Origin: Rahnella woolbedingensis
GTDB lineage: Bacteria > Pseudomonadota > Gammaproteobacteria > Enterobacterales > Enterobacteriaceae
Assembly (NCBI RefSeq): GCF_003602095.1
Contig: NZ_RAHH01000020.1
Location: 1 to 64,000 of the forward strand
DNA length: 64,000 bases
Reading direction: 5' to 3'
Shown here piece by piece: positions 25,027 to 33,697 of this stretch. A model generated the notes under the pieces. That model searched no databases. It saw only the letters and a list, made by a program, of their open reading frames with translations, and was not told where the DNA came from. Numbering within the stretch: position 1 is the first letter of the stretch; every line of letters begins with the position of its first letter. Both the position numbers and the translations under genes were made by a program.

Positions 25027-28000
25027 TGATTCGCTCCTCCATGATTCGCATCGCGAACATCATTCATCATTTGCCGGAACATATTCAGGAACACCGGCAT
25101 TTTATAGGCGGCGGACCAGCGTCCTCCAATCGCATGCTCCATTTTTGCCATCAGCACGTCTTCTGCGCAGCGCAACCGTGGCTCGTCAAGAACGTGGCCC
25201 AGCAAGACTTCCTCCACTTCTGTCAGGCGCTGAGGTTTGCTAAATAATGCGCCATCGACCAGACGACAATGTTGCACCTCACCACGGCTATTAAGTGAAA
25301 TCTGGCAGGTCAGGCTTTGGCGGGTGATGTTCAGCGCATTACGGCGGCCCAGCTGGCTATAGTGGTTTTGTACTTTGAGGACAGGTGGTGCGGGCAGGAT
25401 CAGTTTCACCATCAGTTCGTCGTTGGCCAGCTGCGTTTTGTAACCCGCCGTGATGAATTCACTTAACGGGATACGGCGCTCGCCGCGCAGGCTTTGCAGC
25501 ACAACATCTGCATCGTAGATGATCAACGGCGGTACGGAATCCGCACAAGGTGCGGCATTAATGATATTACCGCCGAGCGTGGCGCGGTTTCTCAGTTGCA
25601 GGGATCCGATGGTTTTACACGCCGTCACCAGTAACGGATAAGCATGTTGAATCTGCGGATGGGCAACCAGATCGGTGAAACACACACCCGCGCCCAGATG
25701 CATTCCATCCTGACACAGGTCGATGCCTTTGAGCGCGGTGAGGCGGGAAATATCCACCAACGCTTGCGGCGACGTGGTCATTCTTGCCTGCACCAGAACG
25801 TCGGTTCCGCCCGCAATAGCCATGGTGTCCGGACTGGCCAGCAGAGTCAGCGCGTCCGCCAGCGTTTTTGGCGTCCTCACGCTCAGGGTGTTGAGCCGCA
25901 GGACTTGTTTACCGCTTTCCCCGCCGGACATGACTTCGCTCTGACGCAACGGCTTTTTGAGGTTATAACCCAGCTTGACCTGTTCCAGCGTCAGCGGGAT
26001 ACGACTATTGTGGCCACCAAGCGCAAAATTCAGGGCGTTGTTCGACGCGGCCGCCGCCAGTTCGAGCACCGGTTCGCCGATAACTTTCGCACCATAAGGG
26101 CCGTTAACGTCATGATTTTCCACTGCTATAATGTCGATTTCAGGCATGTCGCGGATGGTCGGGATCAGATAGGTGTCAAAGTTTTCAGATTTGACGTGTC
26201 CGTGTTCGATGTTGAAATCCTCCAGCAAGGCGTAGCCCAGTCCCTGCATCACGCCGCCGTAGACCTGCCCTTCGAATCCCACTTTATTAATGACTTTGCC
26301 GACATCATGCGCGGCGGTAACCCGGTTGACGGTGATTTTCCCGGTGTTGGTATCTACCTGTAATTCGACCACCTGACAACCATAAACCCAGGTGAAATAC
26401 GGGCTTCCGCAGCCTTTTTCTTCATCCCAGTGAATTGGCGGTGCGACATGCCAGCCGTAATCGGAAAGATTACCGCCTGCGTTATGGGTCAATCTCACCG
26501 CCTCTTTCAGGCTGACGCTAAAATGCGCATGCTGGAGGTGGGTAATGTTGCCATCGCGCCAGACTGTTTCTTGTAAATCGCGGGTATGCAGCAGGTGTTC
26601 CGTCGCGTCCAGAATGCGCTGACGAATTTTGGTTGCGGCGTTGAGAACTGCTTGCCCTCCCATCAGCGTTCCGCGTGATGATACCGTTGAACCCCCGTCG
26701 GCAATCATCGACGAGGCCGGTTCGTTGAAGGTAATGGCGGACAATGGTGCGCCGAAAGCCTCGGCAACAATCAGTGACATGCTGGTTTGCAGCCCCTGAC
26801 CGTTTTCTGAAACGGAGGTAGAAAGGTTAATACTGGCATCACCATTAACCTGGATCAGCGCCGATGAGGCGTCCATTCCCTCAGCCCCCAGCGAACACCC
26901 ACGATGGCTGACGGCCAGCCCGATGCCATAACGCACCGGGCCACCGGCGTCATTGAGTTTCTGAAAATGTGCCCGGCGTGCATCAAACTCCGCTTTCGCG
27001 GTGGCTTTAAGCAGCACTTCCTCAGCCGACACCACATGTTTGTCGAAAACCTGACCGGCCATGCTGGTATCACCCTGGCGCAAAATATTACGCTGACGGA
27101 TTTCCACCGGAGAGATTTTGAAATGACGGGCGACTTCATCCATCAGTGATTCATTGGCAAATATGACCTGCGGCGCGCCAAATCCGCGGAAGGCAGAGGT
27201 ATAACTGTTGTTGGTGGCAATAGCGGCAATATCGATACGCACGTTGGGAATGTTATAAGGACCGGCAGCCTGAACCACACTGCGCCAGGTCACAAACGGA
27301 GAGGATGCGCCATAGCCACCGCTGTCCGCCAAAATATCTACCTTTATCGCCTGAATACGAGCGTTATCGTCCAGACCGATTTTGTATTTCATCCGGTACG
27401 GATGGCGTTTACAGCTTTCACGGATTGACTGCTCGCGGTTGTAAGTGAATTTCACCGGCAGACCGGTCAGCAACGCCAGCAATCCGGCGCGGCATGACAG
27501 GTGGTCAATCACATCATCCTTACCGCCGAACGAGCCCCCCAGCACGCAGCGTTTCACATTGACGCGTGACTGAGGAAGATTCAGGAAAGTCGATACGAAA
27601 CCCCGCACGCGGTGCGCGTTCTGAATGGAACCCTGAATGATAATGCCCGGTTCACTCGGGTCGGGATAAACAATGACGGATTCGGGTTCAATGTACGCAT
27701 GTTCCTGATAGCCGACCTCATATTCCTGTTCGAAAATGTGTGTCGAGTGGGCAAAACCGGTATCAATATCGCCTTTCACCGTGTGGTGTTTACAGACCAC
27801 GTTGCTGTCGGTGTCGCTGTGCACCAAACGCGCGCCGGGCATGGCGGCTTCCGCCATATCCGTCAGGGGTTCATAAGCCTGATATTCAACAATGATTTTT
27901 TCTGAGGCCAGACAGGCTGCTTCATAACTGGTGGCGGCGATCACCGCAATGACGTCTCCGCGAAAGAAAACCTCGTCGTTGACGATGGGCAGATAGTCCT

Positions 28001-28247
28001 GAATAACAATACCGATTTTAGGCGTGCCCGGAATATCTTTGTACGTGGCGATTTTGACCACACCGGGGACTTTCTCCGCCTGAGAAAGATCCAGACGGGT
28101 GATTTTTCCTGCGGGGATATCGGCATAACGGCAAACACCATAGAGCATGTTTTTCATTTTGATGTCGTCGCCGTAAATCGCTGAACCCGTCACTTTACCG
28201 TGACCGTCAACGCGGGGAACTGATGAACCTACCGTGGTTGTTTCCAT
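25023..28247 (-). CDS. Fused XdhA-XdhB: molybdenum and FAD subunits of a purine dehydrogenase
   Basis: A 1074-residue fusion. Residues 1 to about 781 are the molybdopterin-binding subunit, with GGSFGGKDD, AFRGFGAPQ, a QG-rich cofactor run (SENGQGLQTS) and the catalytic-glutamate segment VIGEPVLELAA. Residues 782-1074 are a complete FAD domain (AIAGGTDVLVQAR, ATLGGNIINAAPCADSVPPL), almost exactly as long as E. coli XdhB. E. coli encodes these as separate XdhA and XdhB proteins. The Mo-then-FAD order is the reverse of eukaryotic XDH. No stop or shift is visible at the junction. Start: ATG at 28247 with GGAG 6 nt upstream. Xanthine is the probable substrate; another hydroxypurine is possible. 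Confidence 0.9.
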   Translation of the reverse strand: METTTVGSSVPRVDGHGKVTGSAIYGDDIKMKNMLYGVCRYADIPAGKITRLDLSQAEKVPGVVKIATYKDIPGTPKIGIVIQDYLPIVNDEVFFRGDVIAVIAATSYEAACLASEKIIVEYQAYEPLTDMAEAAMPGARLVHSDTDSNVVCKHHTVKGDIDTGFAHSTHIFEQEYEVGYQEHAYIEPESVIVYPDPSEPGIIIQGSIQNAHRVRGFVSTFLNLPQSRVNVKRCVLGGSFGGKDDVIDHLSCRAGLLALLTGLPVKFTYNREQSIRESCKRHPYRMKYKIGLDDNARIQAIKVDILADSGGYGASSPFVTWRSVVQAAGPYNIPNVRIDIAAIATNNSYTSAFRGFGAPQVIFANESLMDEVARHFKISPVEIRQRNILRQGDTSMAGQVFDKHVVSAEEVLLKATAKAEFDARRAHFQKLNDAGGPVRYGIGLAVSHRGCSLGAEGMDASSALIQVNGDASINLSTSVSENGQGLQTSMSLIVAEAFGAPLSAITFNEPASSMIADGGSTVSSRGTLMGGQAVLNAATKIRQRILDATEHLLHTRDLQETVWRDGNITHLQHAHFSVSLKEAVRLTHNAGGNLSDYGWHVAPPIHWDEEKGCGSPYFTWVYGCQVVELQVDTNTGKITVNRVTAAHDVGKVINKVGFEGQVYGGVMQGLGYALLEDFNIEHGHVKSENFDTYLIPTIRDMPEIDIIAVENHDVNGPYGAKVIGEPVLELAAAASNNALNFALGGHNSRIPLTLEQVKLGYNLKKPLRQSEVMSGGESGKQVLRLNTLSVRTPKTLADALTLLASPDTMAIAGGTDVLVQARMTTSPQALVDISRLTALKGIDLCQDGMHLGAGVCFTDLVAHPQIQHAYPLLVTACKTIGSLQLRNRATLGGNIINAAPCADSVPPLIIYDADVVLQSLRGERRIPLSEFITAGYKTQLANDELMVKLILPAPPVLKVQNHYSQLGRRNALNITRQSLTCQISLNSRGEVQHCRLVDGALFSKPQRLTEVEEVLLGHVLDEPRLRCAEDVLMAKMEHAIGGRWSAAYKMPVFLNMFRQMMNDVRDANHGGANQ

Positions 28248-28322
28248 TGTGCTCTCCATTGTGGAAATGCAGACAAATTGCATCCGGCATTGAAAAATGT
28301 TTCAACGCGATACCCACACCAT

Positions 28323-28338
28323 TGCAAGGGATATGCCA
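28323..28338 (-). promoter_or_regulatory. Sigma54 (-24/-12) promoter for the xdh operon
   Basis: On the minus strand TGGCAT-N5-TTGCA, one base from the RpoN consensus, with exact spacing. The start would be near 28312. The -12 element lies 75 nt from the xdhAB start codon, the same distance as for ygfK. Confidence 0.85.
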
Positions 28339-28447
28339 TCCGCGACCATTTGTCTTTGCCCTCCTGAATGGCGTTTAAAATTTGTGATCCCGGTGCAGAA
28401 AATGCCTGGTTTGCCCTGTTTTACCGGTCGCGCTTTGTGAAGGAAAT

Positions 28448-28460
28448 TATCAGGTTGATA
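28448..28460. promoter_or_regulatory. Candidate activator site TATCA-GGT-TGATA
   Basis: A perfect 5+3+5 dyad that fits the same TATCA-N3-TGAKA pattern as the sites at 14465 and 22010. It lies about 110 nt upstream of the xdh -24 element. Confidence 0.4.
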
Positions 28461-28656
28461 GCATCACGCGTCAGAATGATAAAAACCACAGAGAGAGAAA
28501 GGAATAACATGACCGGTGAACCCGCAACACGTCCATAAATGTGATCCTCCCCGCGAAAACAGATACCTGATCCCTTTATTCTTCTGAAAAGGACGCCATG
28601 TGCACACTAATTGCATTGTGTGGCACCACCACCCGATTGCCCGACAGGGAGAGTTT

Positions 28657-30660
28657 ATGAACCGATTCGTTATTGCAGATGCCGGGGCTTGTATTGGCTG
28701 CCGGGCCTGCGAAGTGGCCTGTGTGCTTTCCCATAACGCACAGCGGTATCCATCACGAGAAGCTTTTTTACCCCGTATTCAGGTGATAAAGCAGGATGAA
28801 ATTCAGAGCGCCGTTCTGTGCAGACATTGTGAAGATGCGCCCTGCCTGCGAGTCTGCCCGACGGCGGCGCTGGTGCGCAGTGATGACAGTGTGCAGGTCA
28901 TCGAAGAATTGTGTATTGGCTGTAAAACCTGTGTGGTCGCCTGTCCATTTGGTGCGATCACGGTCGTTCGTCACGCTGACAGTCAGCCGGGAACCGGGTG
29001 GCCACCCGCGGCGACCGCACATAAATGCGATTTATGTCTCGGCGACCCCAAGGGTCAGGCTTGCGTGAATGCCTGCCCGACACAGGCTCTTCATTTAATC
29101 ACCTCTGGTCATCTCGAGCGCTACCGCGCAGAAAAACAACGCCGCAGCGCACTCGCGGATGGCACACATCGCCCTGCTCCACGTCCGCCGGTTAAGCATG
29201 CATTACTGACCGGGGCGCTCAATCCTCCGCGTCTCGATGCCACCAAAAAACCCCTGGATGAACGCAAAAGCACGTTCAACGAAATCTATCAGGGATTCAG
29301 TCCCGTTCAGGTTGAACAGCAGGCTGACCGCTGCATACGTTGCAGCGAAAAACCTTTCTGCGCCTGGACATGCCCGCTGCATAACGATATTCCTGAATTA
29401 CTTTCCCTGGCAAAACAGGGAAGGATCCTAGAAGCGGTTGAGCTTTCTCACCGCACCAGCAGTCTGCCGGAGGTGTGCGGCCGCGTGTGCCCGCAGGACA
29501 GATTGTGTGAAGGTGCCTGCACGCTGGAAAAACAGGGTTCAGTGAGCGTAGGTAACATTGAGCGCTATATTACGGATGCCGCTTTGGCGCTGGGCTGGAA
29601 GCCCGATCTTTCTGCGGTAATACCACGCGGCTATCGTGTCGCTATCGTCGGAGCCGGTCCCGCCGGGCTGGCCTGTGCTGATGTACTGGCCCGTCAGGGT
29701 GTAAAAGCAGTGGTTTACGACCGTCATCCGGAGATTGGCGGCTTGCTGACTTTCGGTATTCCTGCCTTCAAACTTGATAAAAGCGTGCTGGCCAGGCGCC
29801 GTGAAATCTTTACTGAAATGGGCATCGAATTTCGCCTGAACGTTGAAATCGGTGCTGACCTGAGCGCTGAACAATTACTGGAAGAATTTGACGCTGTATT
29901 TCTTGGCGTCGGGACCTATCAGTCATTGAAAGCCGGGCTGGAAAACGAAGACGCTCCTGGTGTTTACAGCGCCCTGCCGTTTTTGATCGCTAACGCCAAA
30001 CATCTGATGGGTCTGCCGGAATTATCTCTCGAACCTTACGTCAGCATGTCCGGTAAACGTGTGGTGGTACTGGGCGGCGGCGATACCGCCATGGATTGCC
30101 TGCGCACATCAGTGCGTCAGAATGCCAAAAGCGTTATTTGCGCTTACCGTCGCGACGAGAAAAATATGCCGGGCTCGAAAAAGGAAGTGAAGAACTCGCG
30201 CGAAGAAGGCGCAGAATTTATGTTCAACGTCCAGCCCGTCAGTATAGAACTGACAGAAGAAGGCCATGTGTGCGGTATCCGGTTGATCCGTACCGCGCTC
30301 GGCGAGCCGGATGCCAGCGGAAGACGACGGCCAAAACCGATTACCGGCTCTGAATTCCTGCTTGAAGCCGACGCAATCATTATGGCCTTTGGCTTCCAGC
30401 CTCACGCTATGCCATGGCTGGATAAACTCGCCGTTGAGCGCGATAACTGGGGATTACTTAACGCGCCCGCCCGCAGCCGTTTCCCTTACCAGACCAGTCA
30501 TCCGCACATTTTCGCCGGAGGTGATGCGGTACGCGGTGCGGATCTGGTGGTCACCGCAATTGACGATGGACGCCAGGCTGCGATCAGCATCATTCACTAT
30601 CTGGACAGCCTCTCACCAGCGGCCGCAACGTCGCAACCACAGGGAGTGACCGCATTATGA
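28657..30660 (+). CDS. ygfT: YgfT/AegA-type iron-sulfur NAD(P)H oxidoreductase
   Basis: A 667-residue fusion of a HydN-like ferredoxin part (about 1-170, four 4Fe-4S motifs such as CIGCRACEVAC, CRHCEDAPCLRVCP, CIGCKTCVVACP and CDLC...CVNACP) with a GltD/glutamate-synthase-small-subunit-like flavoprotein part (about 230-655; GAGPAGLACADVLARQG and GGGDTAMDCLR). In E. coli the homologues AegA and YgfT act with formate dehydrogenase H in formate-dependent uric acid breakdown. The ATG at 28657 is preferred over a GTG 19 codons upstream because GGGAGAG precedes it. The downstream ferredoxin and fdhF genes follow directly, so this operon likely carries electrons from formate. Confidence 0.9.
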   Translation: MNRFVIADAGACIGCRACEVACVLSHNAQRYPSREAFLPRIQVIKQDEIQSAVLCRHCEDAPCLRVCPTAALVRSDDSVQVIEELCIGCKTCVVACPFGAITVVRHADSQPGTGWPPAATAHKCDLCLGDPKGQACVNACPTQALHLITSGHLERYRAEKQRRSALADGTHRPAPRPPVKHALLTGALNPPRLDATKKPLDERKSTFNEIYQGFSPVQVEQQADRCIRCSEKPFCAWTCPLHNDIPELLSLAKQGRILEAVELSHRTSSLPEVCGRVCPQDRLCEGACTLEKQGSVSVGNIERYITDAALALGWKPDLSAVIPRGYRVAIVGAGPAGLACADVLARQGVKAVVYDRHPEIGGLLTFGIPAFKLDKSVLARRREIFTEMGIEFRLNVEIGADLSAEQLLEEFDAVFLGVGTYQSLKAGLENEDAPGVYSALPFLIANAKHLMGLPELSLEPYVSMSGKRVVVLGGGDTAMDCLRTSVRQNAKSVICAYRRDEKNMPGSKKEVKNSREEGAEFMFNVQPVSIELTEEGHVCGIRLIRTALGEPDASGRRRPKPITGSEFLLEADAIIMAFGFQPHAMPWLDKLAVERDNWGLLNAPARSRFPYQTSHPHIFAGGDAVRGADLVVTAIDDGRQAAISIIHYLDSLSPAAATSQPQGVTAL

Positions 30661-31190
30661 GCCATCATTTTATTCACGCTGACCCCGAAAAGTGTATCAG
30701 TTGCCGCACCTGCGAAATTGCCTGCGCACTGGCGCACATTGATGGCGCCCATCCCACCCTGAACGGCAGTAATTTTTCACCCCGTTTGCAGGTGGTGAAA
30801 ACCCCGAAAGTCAGCGTACCGGTAATGTGCCGCCAGTGCGACGATGCGCCCTGCGCCAGAGTGTGCCCGCACGATGCGATTGTTCAGGGCAAGCACGGCC
30901 TCGATGTGATTCAGTCCCGCTGTATCGGCTGCAAAAGTTGTGTGGTGGCTTGTCCGTTTGGGGCAATAAACGTGGTAGTGCACGAACCCGCTGACACCGG
31001 ACATCAGGCAATGCCGGACTGCGAAACCCACAAGTGCGATTTATGCAGCCATCTCTCCGGCGGACCTGCCTGTATTGCGGTATGCCCGACAGCGGCGTTA
31101 CGGCTGGTCACCGGGGCTGATTTAGAAAAGCAAATCCATGAAAAGCGCCTGCGTACGGCGCGTGAAGATGCGGCAATCCGTCATTTTTGA
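30657..31190 (+). CDS. HydN-like 4Fe-4S ferredoxin
   Basis: A 177-residue electron carrier with four 4Fe-4S motifs: CISCRTCEIAC, CRQCDDAPCARVCP, CIGCKSCVVACP and CDLC...CIAVCP. It resembles HydN and the ferredoxin half of AegA/YgfT. The ATG overlaps the ygfT stop (ATGA), and fdhF follows 24 nt later. It most likely shuttles electrons between the formate dehydrogenase and YgfT. I do not assign a specific E. coli name because HydN, YgfS and YsaA are all similar. Confidence 0.9.
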   Translation: MSHHFIHADPEKCISCRTCEIACALAHIDGAHPTLNGSNFSPRLQVVKTPKVSVPVMCRQCDDAPCARVCPHDAIVQGKHGLDVIQSRCIGCKSCVVACPFGAINVVVHEPADTGHQAMPDCETHKCDLCSHLSGGPACIAVCPTAALRLVTGADLEKQIHEKRLRTAREDAAIRHF

Positions 31191-31214
31191 CCCGAACATT
31201 CAGGGAGTACTGAA

Positions 31215-33365
31215 ATGGAAAAGATTTTAACGGTTTGCCCTTACTGCGGCTCGGGTTGCAAACTGAATCTGCTGGTGGAAGACGGCAAAGTGACGGGTGC
31301 TGAAGGCGCAGATGGCGTCACCAATCAGGGGCAGTTGTGTCTGAAAGGATATTACGGCTGGGATTTCCTCAATGATACGGGCTTGTTAACACCGCGGCTT
31401 ACTCACCCGATGATCCGCCGGGAACGTGGCGGCCCCCTTGAAAAAGTCACCTGGCAGGAAGCCATCGCCTACACCGCATCACGGCTGGCAGACATTAAGG
31501 ATAAATACGGTGCCAGCGCCATTATGACTACCGGCTCTTCACGCGGAACCGGTAATGAAACCAACTATGTGATGCAAAAATTCACCCGGGCGGTTCTGGG
31601 CAGCAACAATGTGGATTGTTGCGCGCGGGTGTGTCACGGCCCTTCGGTCGCCGGTTTACAGGCGACACTCGGCAACGGCGCGATGAGTAATTCGATCACT
31701 GAGATAGAAAACAGCGATTGTCTGCTGATCATCGGTTATAACGCGGCGGATTCCCATCCCATCGTGGCGCGTCGGATCCTGAAAGCCAAACAGCGTGGTG
31801 CGAAAGTAATCGTCTGCGACCCGCGTTACATTGAGTCTGCCCGTCTGGCTGACCTCTGGTTACCGCTGCGCAATGGCAGCAACATGGCGCTGGTCAACGC
31901 CTTTGCTAACGTGCTGATTGAGGAGGATTTATATGACAAAACCTTTGTTGCGCAGCACACCGAAGGCTTTGAAGAATTCAGACAGGTTGTAGCAAAATAT
32001 ACGCCTGAATTTGTCGCTGATATTACCGGGCTTGCGCCACAACTGATCCGTGATGCCATCCGGATGTATGCAAACGGCAAAAAAGCATCGCTGCTGTGGG
32101 GAATGGGCGTCACCCAATGGGGACAGGGTGTGGAGGTGGTTAAAGGGCTGGCCGGGCTGGCATTACTGACCGGTAATCTGGGCCGTCCTGACGTGGGCGT
32201 AGGCCCGGTCCGCGGCCAGAATAATGTTCAGGGTGCCTGTGATATGGGTGCCCTGCCCAATACCTACCCCGGCTATCAGTCTGTCACCGACAAGGCCGTG
32301 CTGAAAAAATTCGCCAAAGCCTGGGGCGTGAAATCCCTGTCCGATCAAGTGGGCTATGGGATCACAGACATATCGCATAAAGCCCTGAGCGGGGAGATCA
32401 AAGCCTATTACGTGATGGGTGAAGATCCGTTGCAAACGGAACCTGATTTATCGCAAATGCGCCAGGCATTTGATGCTCTGGATCTGGTGATCGTACAGGA
32501 TATTTTCATGACCAAAACCGCCGCCCGGGCTGACGTCATTTTACCGTCAACATCCTGGGGTGAGCATGAGGGAATTTACACCTGCGCCGACCGAGGTTTT
32601 CAGCACTTTAATAAAGCCATCGAACCCAAAGGAGACGTCAAAACTGACTGGCAAATTATCAGTCTGATTGCCAGTGAAATGGGTTATCCGATGAAGTATG
32701 AAAATACGCAGGAAATCTGGGACGAACTGCGCGCACTCTGCCCGCTCTATGCCGGTGTGACCTATGAAAAACTTGCCGGTCTGGGATATGTGCAATGGCC
32801 ATGCCCGGAAGAAAGCCATCCGGGCACGCCTTATCTTTACGAAGGAAATCATTTTTCCCGTCCCAATGGTAAGGGATTACTGGTCGCCAGTGAGTGGATC
32901 CCGCCACGTGAAGCCGTCAGTCCGGCATTCCCGCTGGTGCTCTGCACCGTTCGCGAAGTGGGTCATTACAGCTGCCGCTCAATGACCGGAAATTGTACCG
33001 CGCTGCAAACGCTGGCCGACGAACCGGGCTATGTACAAATTCATCCTCAGGATGCCGAAAATGCCGGAATTGAAGATAATCAGCTGGTGTGGATCAGCTC
33101 CCCACGCGGGCGTGTCGTCAGCCGGGCCAGTGTAAGTGAGCGAACCAACGCAGGCGCGATTTATATGACTTATCAGTGGTGGATTGGTGCCTGCAATGAA
33201 CTGACACTGGACCATCTGGATCCCACATCAAAAACTCCGGAATACAAACATTGTTCAGCAAATATTACGGCGATTGCGGATCAGAAAGCCGCCGAAAGTG
33301 ACGTTCAGCGTCGGTATCAGGCACTCAAAAACGACCTCAAAAGTGCAGCGGGTCTTATCGGATAG
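31215..33365 (+). CDS. fdhF: Formate dehydrogenase H-like, cysteine form
   Basis: Molybdopterin oxidoreductase of 716 residues, alignable with E. coli FdhF from end to end. The N-terminal 4Fe-4S ligands are C8, C11, C15 and C42. The active-site block NNVDCCARVCHGPSVAGL places Cys140 (codon TGT, 31632-31634) exactly where E. coli FdhF has selenocysteine, followed by the conserved H141. The enzyme is therefore made without selenium. Cysteine formate dehydrogenases are usually slower but work. No signal peptide: cytoplasmic. A ribosome site GGGAG precedes the ATG. In this operon it would supply formate electrons for purine metabolism rather than hydrogen production. Confidence 0.93.
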   Translation: MEKILTVCPYCGSGCKLNLLVEDGKVTGAEGADGVTNQGQLCLKGYYGWDFLNDTGLLTPRLTHPMIRRERGGPLEKVTWQEAIAYTASRLADIKDKYGASAIMTTGSSRGTGNETNYVMQKFTRAVLGSNNVDCCARVCHGPSVAGLQATLGNGAMSNSITEIENSDCLLIIGYNAADSHPIVARRILKAKQRGAKVIVCDPRYIESARLADLWLPLRNGSNMALVNAFANVLIEEDLYDKTFVAQHTEGFEEFRQVVAKYTPEFVADITGLAPQLIRDAIRMYANGKKASLLWGMGVTQWGQGVEVVKGLAGLALLTGNLGRPDVGVGPVRGQNNVQGACDMGALPNTYPGYQSVTDKAVLKKFAKAWGVKSLSDQVGYGITDISHKALSGEIKAYYVMGEDPLQTEPDLSQMRQAFDALDLVIVQDIFMTKTAARADVILPSTSWGEHEGIYTCADRGFQHFNKAIEPKGDVKTDWQIISLIASEMGYPMKYENTQEIWDELRALCPLYAGVTYEKLAGLGYVQWPCPEESHPGTPYLYEGNHFSRPNGKGLLVASEWIPPREAVSPAFPLVLCTVREVGHYSCRSMTGNCTALQTLADEPGYVQIHPQDAENAGIEDNQLVWISSPRGRVVSRASVSERTNAGAIYMTYQWWIGACNELTLDHLDPTSKTPEYKHCSANITAIADQKAAESDVQRRYQALKNDLKSAAGLIG

Positions 33366-33397
33366 GGATTATTTAAATCCTTCCAAATACTGCGAAA

Positions 33398-33425
33398 AAG
33401 CCTCCCGTTGCGGAGGCTTCTTTTT
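33398..33425 (+). terminator. Intrinsic terminator after fdhF
   Basis: AAGCCTCC and GGAGGCTT form an 8-bp stem with a 6-nt loop, directly followed by CTTTTT, 33 nt past the stop codon. Confidence 0.9.
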
Positions 33426-33587
33426 AACTCCATCACATTTAATTCATGCAAACGGATCAACTGGTACATAACAGCACGAAATGTTCACTCCTTATTTAAC
33501 AAGGGCTGCGAGCCCGTTTTGCCCAAAACACCCTCACAAACTCTCCTGAAAATTAGTTTCCATAGGCAACCGTCACTTCTTCACGCT

Positions 33588-33604
33588 TGTTAATTGAATT
33601 AACA
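33588..33604. promoter_or_regulatory. ArcA-like palindrome
   Basis: TGTTAATTGAATTAACA is a perfect palindrome with 8-bp arms. Each strand reads TGTTAATT, matching 8 of 9 positions of the ArcA consensus WGTTAATTA. It lies about 165 nt upstream of the operon's first codon. Confidence 0.45.
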
Positions 33605-33697
33605 TCTGGGAAACAAAATTCAATACCCGCTTCATCTGCATGACGTTAAGAAACACATCAAGTGTTCAGCAGATAACGCAGTTGAGTTTTAAATCCA

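Larger units (their letters stand above)
28248..28656. promoter_or_regulatory. Divergent intergenic region xdhAB / ygfT
   Basis: This 409-nt gap holds a strong -24/-12 promoter toward the xdh genes (28323-28338), a perfect TATCA-GGT-TGATA dyad (28448-28460), and a 9-codon frame with a good ribosome site, AAAGGAATAAC then ATG (28509-28538). Toward ygfT only a weak sigma54-like match (CGGTGC-N5-ATGCC at 28391) is found. No full-length gene is supported. Confidence 0.65.

Noticed and set aside
28391-28406. Sigma54 promoter toward ygfT (CGGTGC-N5-ATGCC)
   Set aside because: Spacing is right but both halves are poor, and it would leave a leader of about 240 nt. I do not list it as a promoter.
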